From contig NC_084726.1 of assembly GCF_033807575.1 (NCBI RefSeq), positions 186,001 to 250,000 of the forward strand: a stretch of DNA of 64,000 bases, given 5' to 3'. Positions 1-10,905 of this stretch are shown here, one piece after another. How positions within the stretch are numbered: position 1 is the stretch's first letter; each line of letters begins with the position of its first letter. Origin of the DNA: Cydia pomonella (lineage: Eukaryota; Arthropoda; Insecta; Lepidoptera; Tortricidae). A model generated the notes under the pieces. It was not told the origin of the DNA and did not search any database. It saw only the letters and a list, made by a program, of their open reading frames with translations. The position numbers were made by a program, and so were the translations under genes.

Positions 1-429
1 TTTCGTTATGATGTGATTGACATGACGTGTTTTGATTTGATGTCTATTCCGCCCATGTGGAGTTCTTAAAATAAGCCAAATTTGATCCAAACCTGCCGAA
101 AAAATAATCAAGTGGAAAAAAAAATCTGATCAGGTAATTAAGTTTGCGACTTTTTATAATAGAAGCAATTAATCTTTGGACCGTGTAATATACTCAATGA
201 CCCCATCCACACAACGTGATACAATACGTTCGTGGCATTGAGAGCGCACTATCACCAACAGATGTAAGCAGGCATCCGGGTATTTCGGGTAGCACTAGAC
301 TGATTTGTAATTAAAGAAAAACAATAAAATTTAAGAATTACTTTGAGTGGAAAACCAATTGTAAGCAATTACCGTCACCCTCCAACACCAGAAATATATG
401 GAAATAGTAGTGTCCTAAAACCTAAGTAA
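1..429. other. No recognised feature
   Basis: AT-rich sequence in which I see no convincing reading frame, repeat family member or RNA gene. Confidence 0.5.
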
Positions 430-491
430 TTTTTAACAGCTCTGCTTAATATGTAAGGATTGGTTTACATATTAAGCAGAGCTGTTAAAAA
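430..491. repeat. Perfect 27-bp inverted repeat (hairpin)
   Basis: The arms at 430-456 and 465-491 are perfect reverse complements around an 8-nt loop. The stem contains AACAGCTCTGCTTAATATG. It could be the core of a small MITE or a foldback. I see no clear target duplication outside it. Confidence 0.85.
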
Positions 492-902
492 GTACATACT
501 TATCAACAACAACAAATAGACAACAGACTATGATACTGCATAGTAAATTTTGTGAAGCATGATTGGCCTTACTCTCGGGAAATGTGCAGCTTTTATGGAG
601 AAACCAGACAGATAATTTCGTAAAGAGTTGTGTTACTGCTTACAGTATTCTGTGGCAGAAGATTGGCCTGACCCTCGGGGCCCCGGGGCCAACCCGGTAA
701 TGAAGGAACCGGACGGTGATCCGATTGTAATTGGAAACCGGTTTGCTGAGGTCTAAAGATTTTTACTTTTTTTCCCATTGGAATTATGCAAATTCCGCCA
801 GACTACGTTCTTTGACAGGCGTTTTCAAAGTAAGATTAAATTGGTGATGAGTGAACCGCTAAGCTTCATCTCAGAGTCTTCCCTAAGTAAATTATTTCAT
901 TA
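492..902. other. No recognised gene; one short direct repeat
   Basis: The motif GATTGGCC followed by CTCGGG occurs at about 561 and again at about 661. The minus-strand frame over 593-778 has no recognisable domain. Nothing else stands out. Confidence 0.4.
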
Positions 903-1137
903 AATAAATAAATAAATATTATGGGACAATCTCATAACACAAATCGTCCTAGGCTTACCGTAACATCAATAAGGCTTGTGTTGTGGGTACTTGATGACGA
1001 TAGGTATATATAATAAATTCTTAAATACATGGGAAACATAACTTAAGAAGAACACACAAATAAATGCCTTACCAGAGTTTGAATCCGGGACGTCCTGCTT
1101 CTTAGACAGGTTCACTACCCGCAAGGCCTACTAAGAA
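903..1137 (-). mobile_element. tRNA-derived SINE (family B), diverged copy
   Basis: Read on the minus strand, the copy starts near 1137 with a tRNA-like head: an A-box-like TAGGCCTTGCGGGTAGTGA and a B-box-like GGATTCAAAC. It ends with ATAAATATTATGGGACA and an AAAT-rich tail. The body motif AAGGCTTGTGTTGTGGGTAC is shared with the copy at 59930-60207. It is old and diverged. Confidence 0.75.
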
Positions 1138-1223
1138 AGGCCGTGCATTAATATTTTTCATGTTCGAATATAGGGAATGTTGAACGGTACACGTTGTAAA
1201 GTTTTAGTTTTTCTGTTTATTAA

Positions 1224-1342
1224 CCTTTTGACCGCCAAAGACGTTATATTACGCGCGCGGCTACAGCCCAATTTCAACCTTCATGCGTACCGACAAGGTT
1301 CACGATTACGTGCCGCGCACGATAGGCGTGACGTTCAAAAGA
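1224..1342. mobile_element. TTAA-flanked MITE
   Basis: Terminal inverted repeats begin CCTTTTGACCGCCAAAGACG on the left and, read inward from the right end, TCTTTTGAACGTCACGCC. TTAA lies immediately outside both ends (1220-1223 and 1343-1346), the target site of piggyBac-type transposases. It is 119 bp and has no coding capacity. Confidence 0.65.
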
Positions 1343-1346
1343 TTAA

Positions 1347-3160
1347 ATAATCCAGTTTACTTTTAGTAATTTTAAATAACATGCCTCGAAGGAAGAAACA
1401 ATTATAACTAAGCGATAAAAGACATACATTTCCAAATAATTAAATTAATGATAACTGAAATGTACAAACGTAAGTCAAATTAGATCAATTATATCTCGTC
1501 AGGAAAAACCAGATATGGCCGCGTTCCCACTATACCGTAACGACAGTAATCGTACCGTCCTATACATATGTGAACACCTTCGTTTAACCTGTTGAACGCT
1601 GTCTGTCAAACCCAAGAACGTCATGCTCACGCCATTATCTCTTACATAAGCTAGCAAATACAAGCCATACTAGACACGTTGAAGGTTACTTTGACAAAAT
1701 ACGCCATAACACTTATAAGCGATCTTTGGGCACGACTTCTTACGACACCTTTAAGGGTTCTTGGCGTTCAAAATCATGTATTGTCTGAACATCTCCATTT
1801 AATATATACAGGCCATGACGCACGGCTATCTGTCATTACACTCATTACTATTCTCATGTCATTGATATTTTCTGTGAGAAACTTAATAGATTTAAAACAC
1901 TATCTATGCAGTGTAATAATTAATAACCCAAATGTTTAGATTGGCGCTTTAAAGAAATAATGTCAGTATTAGATGTTACTGCTTTTTATAATTTCTTTAT
2001 TAATAGATAATAAATCCTTGAGATTTCAGGTTGTAAACAATACCATAAGGTTGTTATAATGCTCTTATGTTTTTATTCTCATAATTTTTCTTTTCTTTTG
2101 TTTGTTTTTTGTTTTTGCGCGCACAAATAGCTCTGTTTTACTATGTAGAAACTACTTCATAAGCATGATGTCAAAATATTTTCATTAAGGAAACTGTAAG
2201 TCTAGTTTTAAGAAAAGTTCCTGTGTTATATATAACTATAAAAGACTGTTTGTTTCTTAAATAAATAAATTAAATTAAAATTAAATTACGACTTCGTAGG
2301 AATGCGGCCTAAAACCGGTAAAAACCGACGACAAAATGTAAAATAATTTGCCAATCGCGTCTGTTTTGACTTCCAAATGAGGACAAGGCGAGAGGTGGGT
2401 CTTTTGAGGTGAGATACTTACCTCATTATGTGTGCGTAACAGAATTTAGTGAGGAAGTTAAGCGAGGGTGGCCTAGCGTAAGGCATGGTTCAAAATAAAT
2501 TTTCGTGGGCATTACAATAGTAATATATAATTCACTAGGGATTTTATCATACAATTTAGAAGAAATAAACGCTTTTAAAATGCCTTTATATTACACAATA
2601 TTCACTTAACTCTTACTTTAATTGTTTTTGCCCCGTGTGCATTTTCTAAACCAAAGGTTGCAGGGGATTTTCATACAACTTACGTGCAAAATATGCCCTT
2701 GATATTTGGGCCGCTGTTTATTTTGTTATCCTTTTTTGTCAGATTTTTTATTTACCAGTTCGTCTTCGGATGATGAAGAAAACACCCTAATCCCAATAAG
2801 AGCTAGTTTTCCTGTGTGTCAGAAGACTGTGACGGCACTGCATTACAATATTCGATGTTGTCAAGTACAGTTGGGTCATTTGCGCCAATACGCGGTCACT
2901 TTTTAAACTCTACTCAGACATCTACGGTTATTCTAGTTCGTTGACTCTGCTACATTGTATACCTCCTATGTGGCTTAAAGGCCACAGATGAGTATCGGTA
3001 CACCTCTTTCATGGCTTACCGGACCCAATCTATTTTAAAATGTCCTCTTTATTCGGGGGATGATTGAGTTCCTTCCAGGGATGTTATTCCTATGGCATAC
3101 CAAATCAAACGCTGAAATGAACCAGTGGTGTATGATACCTAATGGTTCACTGACGGAGAG
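1347..3160. other. AT-rich stretch, no recognised gene
   Basis: Several open frames of 60-90 codons occur (for example 1679-1939 and 2706-2906), but none has a recognisable motif or coding-like codon use. I see no dispersed repeat that I can name. Confidence 0.5.
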
Positions 3161-3167
3161 CCTGTTG

Positions 3168-3312
3168 GAATTATTAAGGTTTTACTCTTTTTCTGTTTCT
3201 TATTTTTTGTCAGGCTGTCTTTGACATAGGCCTCCTCCAGGCATCGCCACTCCTCGCGGTTTTTTTGAGAGTCTTCTCCAGTCTTTAGGAAAGCCATGTT
3301 CCCATCTTTTGT
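3168..3312 (-). pseudogene. RTE-type LINE C-terminal remnant
   Basis: The minus-strand frame reads FLKTGEDSQKNREEWRCLEE and then AYVKDSLTKNKKQK. This resembles the extreme C-terminus of RTE-type pol proteins, where a W/A-Q-DR-x-EW-x-LEEAY pattern precedes the stop. Only about 45 codons remain. There is no RT domain nearby, so this is a severely 5'-truncated relic. The family assignment rests on this short motif only. Confidence 0.55.
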
Positions 3313-4080
3313 ACTGTTCACATGCATTGGGGTATTTTTAGGTAGTGAGAAAATAATTATACAGATAGTTTATTTTTGCGGCAACTTAATTTAGCGTAGT
3401 GAGGGGGAAGTTGACACTTACCGGCCGGAAGACAGAAAACGCAATTGTCACACATCTTGACTCGCCTCGCGCCGGGAATAATCCGCAACGCCAGCTTTGC
3501 GGCTCGGCCAAACCCTTTTCCGGACTCAATTTAAAGGTGTCCTATTGAAATACCTACTTTCCTGATTGCTTTACCGATGCCCGAAGAAAAGTCTGGCATT
3601 TTTCCGATCTAGATTGAATTTGTAGGTCCTATTGGAATACTAGATATCTTTTATATTATTATTTGAGGGCTAGAAGTAGTATAATATGGCGAACTTGATC
3701 TTAGAGATTGGACAGGCTATAACTCAGCATGGCATGAAGCCTTAACCTCTTCTCTGTATCTGCGTATGATAAGTAGACCTAGAACTTTTTCTAGCAAAAA
3801 CGAGAGACTGACAAAATGTAATATCCACATAACTGTTATCGATAAACAAAGCAAGTTAGATAAATGTATTATGAAAATGTTACAAGAATAAATCAACATA
3901 TATTATATATTTCCCCTTTTATAGTACCTGACCATAAAAAGGAAAACTATTGTATACCTTATAGACTATAGTAGGCTTCGGAAAATCATTAAAAATGACT
4001 AGTGTATTACTTATTATTTTGCGGTATTAAGTCTAAACTGGGGGTTTGCCAGAGAGCTATGGAGCAGCATATTAGCCTAT
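3313..4080. other. No recognised gene
   Basis: The stretch is AT-rich apart from a GC-richer patch at about 3420-3500. The short minus-strand frame at 3717-3899 looks like a chance hydrophobic ORF. Confidence 0.45.
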
Positions 4081-4562
4081 TAGGAATTAAAATTAAGGGA
4101 TCGAGTCCGAAACACCACGCTGCGCTCTAAGGCTACGTACGCACTAAGCGGCTAGCCGCGTGCGGACAGCCGCATGACGGTTAAGAATGTATGAAACCGC
4201 AACCATAAATACTGAACGCACTAAGCGGTCCGCCGCAACCGCACGCGGCTGGCCGCATAGTGCGTATGGGGCCTAAGACTCAAATAATAGACGTAGCTCA
4301 GAAAGCGGCTAAGTTGAAATAGGACTGGGCTAGTCATGTCTGCCGTATGCTGAATGACTTGTGGGCCAAAATAAGTAACCGCGGAGTGGGAACCCCACGA
4401 GTCTAACCAAGGAGCCGGTAGACCTCGTCGGCGATGGCGGGATTACTTGGACTCCTTTTTGAGAGGCTGCCAGATGTAGCACTAAACAGAGACGAGTGGA
4501 AAGGGAGGGGGGAGACCTTTGCCCAATAGTGGGACACAGTGGGCTCTGAATAATAATAATTT
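4081..4562 (+). pseudogene. RTE-type LINE 3' end, interrupted by a MITE
   Basis: The plus strand encodes the C-terminal tail of an RTE-type pol. DVAQKAAKLK, an in-frame TAG where the family has Trp, then DWASHVCRM and NDLWAKIS are legible. Further on come NRDEWKGRGETFAQ and WDTVGSE, followed by an AAT-repeat tail at about 4548-4562. The family normally ends with R-x-EW-x-x-x-GE-x-FAQQWD, which matches. Residues upstream (VRNTTLRSKT) lie before the MITE at 4131-4273. Removing the MITE and one TAA leaves the same reading frame on both sides. The copy is 5'-truncated and dead because of the stop. Confidence 0.8.
4131..4273. mobile_element. MITE with 3-bp TAA target duplication
   Basis: Terminal inverted repeats of about 35 bp run from GGCTACGTACGCACTAAGCG on the left to its near-complement on the right, which reads inward GGCCCCATACGCACTATGCG. 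TAA flanks both ends (4128-4130, 4274-4276). A 3-bp TWA duplication is typical of PIF/Harbinger elements. It is inserted inside the RTE remnant. Confidence 0.8.
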
Positions 4563-5158
4563 TACGGTATAACTACTACTATTTTGCGGTGGATACCTAT
4601 ATTTTCTGAATACTCTATATAATTGAAGTACCTACGTATCGATAACAATAAATGGTTCCAATGGTTCCACGATTCATTGAATTATATAGTTTTGTTTAGT
4701 TCGATAACATTAAATAAAGTGATTCTATTAGTTCCTTACAAACACATCCCTCGCTCATGTGGAAACGCAGCCTAAAGGGGATGTTTATAAAATGAATAAG
4801 TTGATCACAAGATTAACGAATTACATTGGCGATAAACCTCATTATGAGAAGGCCTTTAAGCGATGCACTTAATATTCGTTAGATTGGGATTACATTTTAA
4901 ACTCCGAATGGCCCCATTAAATCCACCGCTTTACATTAATCGCCTCCAGCTAAAAGGGAGCATAGGGGGGGATTTACCCCCCAATTAAATGGTTTTAAAG
5001 GAACAGTGTATTGGGGTCATTATTTACTTAATTGGTTTTATATTGACTTTTCTTTGTCAATTTAATGAACCGGTTACTTTCTAAACAAAAGGCGCAAAAG
5101 TATGCACTATAATATTTGTCTACTTATAAATCATTTGATAGCGTTTTAGGAACGTTAA
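4563..5158. other. No recognised gene
   Basis: AT-rich, with short A/T runs and a C-run near 4976-4982. No repeat or coding signal recognised. Confidence 0.5.
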
Positions 5159-5363
5159 GGGCCTGTTTCACAATGTCCAAGTAAAGTCCTGAATAAGCTA
5201 CTTGTCACTTATCTGACGAATAAAGTCATCGTTGACGTCACAATCTTCAAATAAGCTTAACTGGTAGATAAAGTGATAAGTTTTGTAGGACGTTTTATCT
5301 GGCAGTTAATTTATTTGTTAATTAGCTATCTAATACTTTACTTGGACATTGTGAAAAATCGGG
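5159..5363. mobile_element. MITE with TTTCACAATGTCCAAG ends
   Basis: The two ends share 22 identical inverted bases containing TTTCACAATGTCCAAGTAAA, a few bases in from GGGCC/CCCGA termini. A diverged internal segment of the same family appears at about 9480-9575 (AATAAGCTACTTGT, AAGCTTAAC). Confidence 0.75.
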
Positions 5364-5485
5364 TACGGGTACCCTATCTAAAGCTTAGGCTCTGTTTTAT
5401 TTGTATGTGCAATTGAAGTTTCTGTGGGTATCGAGACGACAGGAGTATTTAAGTTAGAAGTTCGGCACAAGATCGGCCGAAGTGG

Positions 5486-5760
5486 AGGCATACAGTGTGT
5501 ACAAAAGTGCAAGCCTTTGAAGAGCAGAGGCGAGTGGAACTCGACGCGAAGCGTGACGAGTTAAAGGCCCGACCACCTGCGGCCATAAACTACAATTTTG
5601 TTGGAGGGGTGCTGACTTGCGGTGAGTGTGGCCGTACATTTATTGCGAGAATAGGCTACGTCAGCCACCAGCTCACGATCGTCGCTCTAGCTAGCCAGTA
5701 CAAAATCAGTCGCCGAGGCCGAAACCGGCCAGGACGGGATGATTATGATGATGATTTAAG
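5486..5760 (+). pseudogene. Non-LTR retrotransposon C-terminal end with zinc-finger-like motif
   Basis: The frame reads KVQAFEEQRRVELDAKRDE, LKARPPAAINYNFVGGV, then LTCGECGRTFIARIGYVSHQ. Many arthropod LINE pol proteins end in a basic stretch followed by a C2H2-like finger (C-x2-C-x12-H). Here the first three ligands are present, but the final His is replaced by QLTI. The frame then reads RRGRNRPGRDDYDDD over a GATGATTATGATGATGAT tail at 5737-5756, which is the usual trinucleotide end of such elements. No RT domain precedes it, so this is a 5'-truncated copy. It is separate from the RT remnant that follows. Confidence 0.7.
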
Positions 5761-5819
5761 TTACTGTATCGCTACTACATCGAACCTGAATGCCGTCTGT
5801 TTCACTGTAAAAAATCACA

Positions 5820-7445
5820 GTGTGTAAACGCCTCGGACTCAGTACAGTCAGTGTCATCCGTAATAAAGATAAAGAAATAAGACAATTATTCGTGACGTTT
5901 ACAAAATATGTACAAACAACAATAGCAGAAAAAACACCGTTCACCGATGTGCTGAAAAACCAATTACCTACTGAATTCAAGATATCCAAAGTTATAGAAT
6001 TGTTGAAACCTAGGAAAAGCGAAGAACTTCCGGAAAACTATCGCCCGATTGCTCTTCTGAGCTGCGCGTATAAGCTGCTGGAACGGTTACTGCTTACACG
6101 AGTCACCCCATTCATCGAAACTGCGACGCCTCAAGAGCAGGTAGGTTTTTGACAATGACGTAGCTGCGCCAATCAGGTGCTGGCTCTTACCACGCAAATG
6201 GGTTCCAGAAACAACTCAAATCCACTGCGGTTTTCATTGATCTAACAGCCGCCTATGACACAGTGTGGAGGCATGGACTCATCTTCAAACTCAGTCGTGC
6301 CAAGCAAAGAGATAGCAGCCCTTGTAGCGTACACATGTTGAGTAAGCGACAATTTGAGGTATACTTGGGAGATGCCAAAAGCAAGCGAAGGAAACTCAAC
6401 AACGGCCTGCCACAGGGATCAGTACTCGCACCTCTTCTTTCCTACCTATATATACCTGCCCGATATTACGGCTAGAAAGTATATATACGCTGATGATATC
6501 GCGCTAGTTGCTTGAAGTCGGAGATTTGAGGAAGCGGAGGAAGTCCTGACGTCGGACCTTAAAATCATGTCGAGTTTCTTTACATCTTGGAGGCTTATAC
6601 CAAGTTCCAGTAAAACAGAGGTTGCGTGCTTCCATCTTCATAACAAACATGCCTACTACCAACCCACTGTTAAAGTTCAAGGCTCAAACCTCAAATACAA
6701 CCTTCACCCACGACCCTCAAGCTAGCCACATGTAACAACATCTTGCACAAACTTAGTGACACTTCATGGGGTGCATCTGCCGATGTGCTCCGAACTACCG
6801 CGCTCAGCCTTGTGTACTCTGCAGCAGAATACTGCGCGCCCGTATGATGTGAAAGCGCACACGTAGAAAAAGTGGACACGAGACTGAACGACGCAATGAG
6901 GTGTGTTTCCTGTACGATAAAATCTACACCTACTCACTGGTTACCAGTGCTTAGCCACATAGCTCCGCCTCAGTTACGCAGGAAACACGCGCTCTTGAGA
7001 GAAGTCGAAAAAATATATGTCCGAGCCGATCTACCGGTCCACAAAGAGTTCACTAACCTATCGCCGCATCGAATCAAATCGCGCCGACCTACGAGCGAGG
7101 CAGGGAGAAATCTGAGGAGTGGCGGTTTTCAGCTGGAGCAGGCGTGGAAGGAAAAATGGGCGGAGGCCACCACCTAAGTACCCAAAACCCTACTTGGAAG
7201 CCGAAGGAAAAAATGGAAAATCGCTGCAGAGGAAATTTTGGTGCCGCCTCAACAGAATCCGCACAGGTCATGGCAGATGCAATTATATGCGTCACAAATG
7301 GGGATGGAACGAGAGTCCGTTGTGTGACTGTGGCCTTGAAGAATAAACTACCAAGCACATTGTTGAACGATGCCTGAAGAGACGTTTCGAGGGCAGCCCG
7401 GAGGACCTCTATACCAATTTGACACCGGAAAAAATATTTCATTTC
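5820..7445 (+). pseudogene. Degenerate jockey-like non-LTR reverse transcriptase
   Basis: RT motifs are spread over several frames. ENYRPIALLSCAYKLLER (about 6030-6085) is the RT fingers motif. VFIDLTAAYDTVWRHG (about 6230-6275) carries the first catalytic Asp. GLPQGSVLAPLL (about 6405-6440) is motif B, and YIYADDIALVA (about 6482-6513) is the catalytic YADD box. Further on come AAEYCAPV, STPTHWLPVLSHIAPPQLRR, and near 7240-7340 NRIRTGHGRCNYMRHKWGW with SPLCDCG. Stops occur at about 6150 and 6514, with frameshifts near 6155, 6460 and 7170. Catalytic residues survive, but the frame is broken throughout. I place it in the jockey-like group without certainty about the clade. A 13-bp inverted repeat at 7437-7475 lies just past the last coding signal. 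Confidence 0.85.
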
Positions 7446-7683
7446 CTTCCATTTAAGGTGAAAGGAAATGAAATATTTAGTTGTCAGGCGACGAGTAAAA
7501 TATCAAAGATGTTACCGAAGGTAAATAGACGATTATTTCCCGCTATATTAAAATTTTAAATAAATATGGGAAAAATAATCCTTGATTTGGCAGGAATTTC
7601 AGAAATCTACCTAGCTAACCTTAATTTATAATATATGATTAAGATATAAACAGTAGGTACATATTTTTATAAATTCGCCTAAC

Positions 7684-8100
7684 AACAACAAACACATATG
7701 TCGTTTAGTCACACATTTTCGATTCCCTTCCCGAAAACCAAAAGTCCAAACGCAGACGTGCAGACAAGTCCACAAAAGACTACAAAAACTTCGCTAAAGT
7801 TACTCGTGTCCGCAACCCCCTTCAACTCCCCCTTCCATAGACATATTTATGGTAGACCACATAAAACCCCTCATGAGTTTCCAAAGAACAAGCAGTCGTA
7901 CAGACAAGTCCACAAGAGACTACAAAAACTTCGCTAAAGTTACTCGAAACCGCAACCTCTCTTCAACCTCCCTTCCACAGACATATTTTGTGTCACAGGA
8001 CAGACCAGCCACAAAACGGAAATTGTTAAAGTGTTCAAATTTCCGTCTGTGCTCCAGAGACACAAGAGATACTTCACTAGGCATTTTTATTTACTTATAC
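7684..8100. repeat. Imperfect 140-bp direct duplication
   Basis: A segment containing CAGACAAGTCCACAA and CTACAAAAACTTCGCTAAAG starts at 7761 and recurs at 7901, giving an offset of 140 bp. Both copies run on to CAGACATATTT/ATAGACATATTT. Open frames over it have no known domain. Confidence 0.8.
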
Positions 8101-8115
8101 CTGTCGCGTCGAATG

Positions 8116-8179
8116 ATGGTCTCTATGACAATTCATTTTCATATTACTCCATATGAAAATGAATTGTCATAGAGACCAT
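8116..8179. repeat. Perfect 28-bp inverted repeat
   Basis: Arms at 8116-8143 and 8152-8179 are exact reverse complements separated by 8 nt. The arm starts ATGGTCTCTATGACAATTC. The flanking CTGTCGCGTCGAATGATG also occurs at about 56530, next to a similar CCCTATGACTATGACAG. Confidence 0.9.
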
Positions 8180-8195
8180 AGGCCCTCACGTTATA

Positions 8196-8328
8196 TGTGA
8201 CCGCCGCCAACAAAACATCCCACTTTGTCGCTTGCCATTAGGACGAGATTTGCTTGTTTCGTTATACGAATAACCCGACAAGGCGTCCTTATGACAAGCG
8301 ACAAAGTGGGACGTTTTGCCCGTCGCGG
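8196..8328. mobile_element. Foldback MITE
   Basis: Arms at 8212-8245 and 8284-8317 are near-perfect inverted repeats containing CCCACTTTGTCGCTTG. The similarity extends outward another dozen bases (ACCGCCGCCAAC against GCCCGTCGCGGT). The loop is about 38 bp. Confidence 0.75.
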
Positions 8329-8340
8329 TTATGTTTGTAG

Positions 8341-8756
8341 ACATTTTTTGGACGTTTAGCACACTAATTTATTTCGAAATTTAGCATTCAACTAGTAAAA
8401 ATACGGTAAAAACATTATAAACAAAAAAAACACGATAAAAATGCGACCATGATACCGCTGCAGATTAGGGTTTGCTATCTGTATATGTCTATGTGCACTT
8501 CACCCCCTGTCCCCTCGATAGCGATGATTTATATCGTCACAAAAACTTGCGAAGACAGCAAACAGCGTGATATTAAAGTATGGAGCGTGTGAAGGAATTC
8601 AATTTATGAGGTTTCAGGGTCTTCATGACTGCTTAGGTTTTAGTTTTTCCTTCGTTAGTTTACTTCGCTCTTTCTTTTTTTTTTTAATTTCTCATTATTT
8701 ACTTTTTGTAACCTTTACATTTACTTTGGGATTTTACAAAATTAGGAAGAATCATT
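8341..8756. other. No recognised gene
   Basis: T-rich and A-rich sequence. The phrase GCGACCATGATACCGCTG near 8444 also occurs near 9583 and looks like a MITE end, but I could not pair it. Confidence 0.4.
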
Positions 8757-9046
8757 TTTGAAGACCTATCCATAGATACCCCACACGTATGGGTTTTATG
8801 AAAAAAGATTTTTTGGGTTTCAGTTCTAAGTATGGGGAACCCCCAAAATTTATTGTTTTTTTTTTTCTATTTTTGTGTAAAAATCTTAATGTGGTTCATA
8901 GAATACATCTACTTACCAAGTTTGAACAGTATAGCTCTTATAGTTTCGGAAAAAAGTGGCTGTGACATAATCGGACAGACAGACGGACATGACGAATCTA
9001 TAAGGGTTCCGTTTTTTGCCATTTGGCTACGGAGCCCTAAAAACCA
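8757..9046 (+). repeat. Dispersed repeat ending ACGGAGCCCTAAAAA
   Basis: It contains CCATAGATACCCCACACG, GTATGGGGAACCCCC and TATAGCTCTTATAGTTTCGG, then a GACAGACGGACA microsatellite and a CTACGGAGCCCTAAAAA end. The terminus and the GACA/GACG run relate it to the repeats at 14171-14812, 42446-42620, 56601-56919 and 60505-60697. No coding capacity. Confidence 0.7.
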
Positions 9047-9376
9047 ACCTGTATTCTGCTGATCTTACTAGATGACCGCCGTCAGCGAAGCTGTCAATAC
9101 CGAATCAAATTGATATCACGTCACCATTGTACCTTGGTCTCCCCTTCTACAATTACGATCTACAAAATTTTATGACCGCTGCTCTGTGCCCCTACCAGTA
9201 TAAGCCTGCATTTCCATTGGACGGAGATGACAGAAGACGTGCGGGAAACAAACAACCAATATCATTGCTTGTAATTCATACAAAACTTCTAGCTATAGTA
9301 TAAATTAGCTCAGATGATTCGTCCAGGCTCGAGCCCTAATCTGTTAAACAAAAGCCTTTGTTTATTTTAAGAGTCG
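9047..9376. other. No recognised feature
   Basis: No coding signal or repeat that I can assign. Confidence 0.4.
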
Positions 9377-9380
9377 GCTC

Positions 9381-9460
9381 TTTATCATTTGTCACCATGC
9401 CTGTCACGATCTAACAAGTATGTAAGCGCGAAAGTGACGGGCATAGTGACAAGTGATAAA
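9381..9460. mobile_element. Small MITE-like inverted repeat
   Basis: The 27-bp arms at 9381-9407 and 9434-9460 share TTTATCA-TTGTCAC-ATGCC-GTCAC with three mismatches. The flank AATGGAACCATGCTGCCACC may be part of the same element. Confidence 0.65.
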
Positions 9461-9738
9461 AATGGAACCATGCTGCCACCGCTGAATAAGCTACTTGTGA
9501 CATCTGACGAATTAAGGCATCGTTGGCGTTTCACAATATTCAATTAAGCTTAACAGACCGAGTAGCCAACATACAAAACACGACCATGATACCGCTATTA
9601 TGATCTTGGGTCTAATTATATTGGATAAATTATTCAGTGTAAGATGACTTGGTGAATTAAATAGAGCGTTTTAACATAAGAACGGAATATATTATTTATA
9701 TACCGTGTGTCTTACGCAGATAATACTGCTCGATGGAA

Positions 9739-9873
9739 CAGTCGCCATCGCACATATCGGAGCGAATGTGGTGTTCACAATTATCTAAACACGCTTTCTA
9801 ACGCCTTGACAATAGAGGCGTGTTCAAATATTTGTGAGCACCATGGCCGCTCCGATATATCTGATGGCAACTG
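9739..9873. mobile_element. MITE with CAGTCGCCATC ends
   Basis: It starts CAGTCGCCATC and ends GATGGCAACTG, with inner CATATCGGAGCG matched by CGCTCCGATATA. A second, better preserved copy lies at 41030-41154 and a fragment at 53757-53800. TA follows the right end. Confidence 0.75.
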
Positions 9874-9899
9874 TAGTAACTACATTTCCAATCAGTAAT

Positions 9900-10605
9900 G
9901 TACCTTAATATCTTTGCATTAAAGTTTAAAATCGCATGTACGATGAGACAATCTTAGTTCAAAGGTCAGAGGTCCCGTAATATTGGGCGGTCTCGGGTCC
10001 GATTTAGGAAATATTTTATTATTCGGGAAATTCGCGCGCTGGGTGACTGCTGTTGGGGATTTTCGGGGAACTTGAATGTGTTTTTTTTTTGGTGGAATAA
10101 TTTTTTAAATAGTAACGTGGGTTGAAGTTAGTTAAAGTTCATCGCTTTTCACGACGATCGACGATCGTATCAAGATCATTTCAAACTTGTAACAATTTAT
10201 TATTAGAATATACACTGTCTTTATAGATCTGTCACATTTACATCTATCAATACATTACATAGGAGACTTTTCATCCCAGATTTCATCATCTACAGGTTGT
10301 AAGGGAATAAAATTATAATTATTTGTGTTGAGATAAATAAATAAATAAATAATAAATATTATAGGACATTAAATAAATACAGCCAGCCTATACGGAACCC
10401 TAAAAATGTGATTTGTGGTTACCCGAATATTTGTTGATTAATCTGTCGGTAGTCGCAAAAATGACCATTCTCACGTACCCGTCAATTCTAATCATGAATA
10501 AGTATGAATATAACGTACCTTGGGATGGAAGAATCATTCTCGCTGTGGAGCTAAGACGAGTAACATCTAAGTACGAATACTACTAAATGTTAGTGATAAG
10601 CCATC
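9900..10605. other. No recognised gene; SINE-tail fragment
   Basis: A T-run at 10081-10090 and an ATAAATA run at 10331-10365 lead into ATTATAGGACATTA, which matches the 3' end of SINE family B. The rest is unassigned. Confidence 0.4.
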
Positions 10606-10609
10606 AAGT

Positions 10610-10800
10610 TTGTACAGAGTATCTGGACGAACGAAATCAAATTCAAACTCTCGATTCCATCTCACCGTACTGGTTTTATGTTTAACTCTTTCCCCGTTGA
10701 GGCAACCTGTCTCTGGAATTCCCTCCTTCTCTTATTCGACATGCCCCAAGCAAAGCCGTCTTCAAACGCCTACTTCGCAAGCATCTTCTGTCAGAAAAAA
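10610..10800 (+). pseudogene. LINE reverse-transcriptase C-terminal remnant
   Basis: In one frame FPVEATCLWNSL is legible. After a one-base shift near 10725, IRHAPSKAVFKRLLRKHLLS follows. LINE pol proteins of the CR1/jockey group commonly end with an R-LWN-x-LP motif followed by a basic FK-x-x-L-x-x-HL helix. Here the two halves are in different frames. The remnant ends in an A-rich run at 10796-10830. It is 5'-truncated and frameshifted. Confidence 0.7.
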
Positions 10801-10804
10801 AAAT

Positions 10805-10905
10805 GAAAAATGAAAATTAAAATGATAAATATCTTTATTATCTATTTACAGAAATAGTAAACATTTGCTGTGGCCTCTTGGCCTTTGGATACGGAACCCT
10901 AAAAA
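10805..10905 (-). mobile_element. LINE 3' tail (minus orientation)
   Basis: On the minus strand it reads toward AATAAAGATATTTATC and an A-rich end, a polyadenylation-signal-like LINE 3' terminus. The upstream part contains GGCCAAGAGGCCACAG. No coding sequence left. Confidence 0.45.

Noticed and set aside
7849..8172. 107-codon frame and its overlapping neighbour as a gene
   Set aside because: They arise from the 140-bp duplication and run into a foldback repeat. No motif or codon bias is seen.
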